64,000 nucleotides of DNA from Gadus chalcogrammus (Eukaryota > Chordata > Actinopteri > Gadiformes > Gadidae). The notes under the pieces were generated by a model that worked only from the letters and a program-made list of their open reading frames with translations, searched no databases and was not told the DNA's origin. The DNA lies in NCBI RefSeq assembly GCF_026213295.1, contig NC_079422.1, positions 23,398,907 to 23,462,906 of the forward strand, read 5' to 3'. The first letter of the stretch is position 1. The number at the start of each line of letters is the position of its first letter. The translations under genes were made by a program, and so were the position numbers. This document shows, piece after piece, positions 59,810-64,000 of this stretch.

Positions 59810-59882
59810 TTGAAAGCCTCGTCCTACTGTTGTGAAGCAACAGCAATACTGTTGCTTCACAACAGTAGGACGAGGCTTTCAA
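59810..59882. repeat. Perfect 34-bp-arm hairpin, 5-nt loop
   Basis: Left arm 59810-59843 and right arm 59849-59882 are exact reverse complements, with the loop CAATA between. The arms begin TTGAAAGCCTCGTCCTACTG. It is 36 bp from the (CA)n array at 59919. Confidence 0.95.
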
Positions 59883-59917
59883 GGGAAGAGATTAGCAAAT
59901 TGTTGATGACAAAACTG

Positions 59918-60042
<125 letters not shown>

Positions 60043-60728
60043 TATAATCAATACATTTCAGCTTCAAGATTCTTTATAATAATAGTTACATTGCAGGTGT
60101 CTTTTTATTCAATTTGTATTTAACAATATAATATTAGACATTTAACGGTGAAAAAGCTTTAAAGATACAAATATATCCGTTCAATACCATGTGCGTAGTA
60201 AGCCTTTTCCCATAACTATACATATATTTAAAATGAGTACATCCAAACTTAAATATCCTGCCCTAAAGAATTGCGTCAGAATTTTGACAAACAGAGGGAT
60301 ATACTTATTATAGAAAGTTTACGCTGGAAAGGGTTGTTGTTATCATTATTCTGCGTACATATAAATATATAGCAGTAAGTGCTTATGGTTCCCCCTACAT
60401 CAACGTTACAGGAAACAGCAGTCTGATAAGTGCAACAGCACAGGTCACAAGAAGCATTTAACTTGCACTGCATGGACACAAGCACAAGAGCTGATTTGCT
60501 TAGAACTTGTTTTGATATAGAGGCACAAGAGGTAACGATTATATTGATCATTTAACCCAAATGGCAAGTTGGCACAGAAATGAATAAAAGGCACAAATGT
60601 ATTATTACTCTGACAGACCAGTACACACACACACACACACACAGACATACACGCACACACACCAGACCCACTAACCCCGTCCTGTTAGGGCTAGCTTCCA
60701 GTCGTTCTCATCAGTCCTCGCAAGACAT

Positions 60729-63963
<3,235 letters not shown>

Positions 63964-64000
63964 CTAGAGCCGATGGGTGACCAAACGTTCTCGTTGAAGC

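Overview
The window is vertebrate nuclear DNA, almost certainly from a teleost fish. It has multi-exon genes with GT-AG introns, vertebrate-only families, fish-type SINE, LINE and MITE remnants, and very many long (CA)n/(GT)n, (GA)n and tetranucleotide arrays. That microsatellite load resembles cod-like fish (Gadiformes); this is an inference, not a demonstration. All exon boundaries were read by hand from splice consensus, frame and family conservation. Where a whole gene is present, the exon lengths add up to an exact open frame.

Layout: (1) 1-5085, repeat-rich DNA downstream of the first gene. (2) 5086-29024, minus strand: a complete 24-exon secreted metalloprotease of the ADAMTS7/ADAMTS12 group, best fit adamts12 (1,618 aa). 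Its introns carry most of the microsatellites. (3) 31679-36349, plus: a complete 13-exon ER glycerol-3-phosphate acyltransferase, gpat3-like (444 aa). (4) 37238-38477, minus: an unrecognised 4-exon gene predicting a 102-aa protein with a basic stretch and a CaaX-like end. (5) 39092-40564, minus: myl7, atrial/cardiac myosin regulatory light chain (172 aa). (6) 43918-47914, minus: gck, glucokinase (478 aa). (7) 50770-52616, plus: ykt6, an R-SNARE (198 aa). (8) 55-59 kb: a transposon graveyard with a frameshifted hAT transposase, a PIF/Harbinger relic and MITEs. (9) 60729-63963, minus: the last four coding exons of a gene that runs off the right edge; its coiled coil resembles Lbc-type Rho guanine nucleotide exchange factors.

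The genes do not form one pathway. The myl7-gck-ykt6 block (minus, minus, plus) matches the human 7p13 arrangement, so it is an old vertebrate neighbourhood. No new multi-gene system was found. The observations most worth checking are the small CaaX gene, (GU)n tracts against 3' splice sites of adamts12, a perfect 34-bp-arm hairpin, nested hAT MITEs with intact target duplications, and GATA motifs upstream of myl7.
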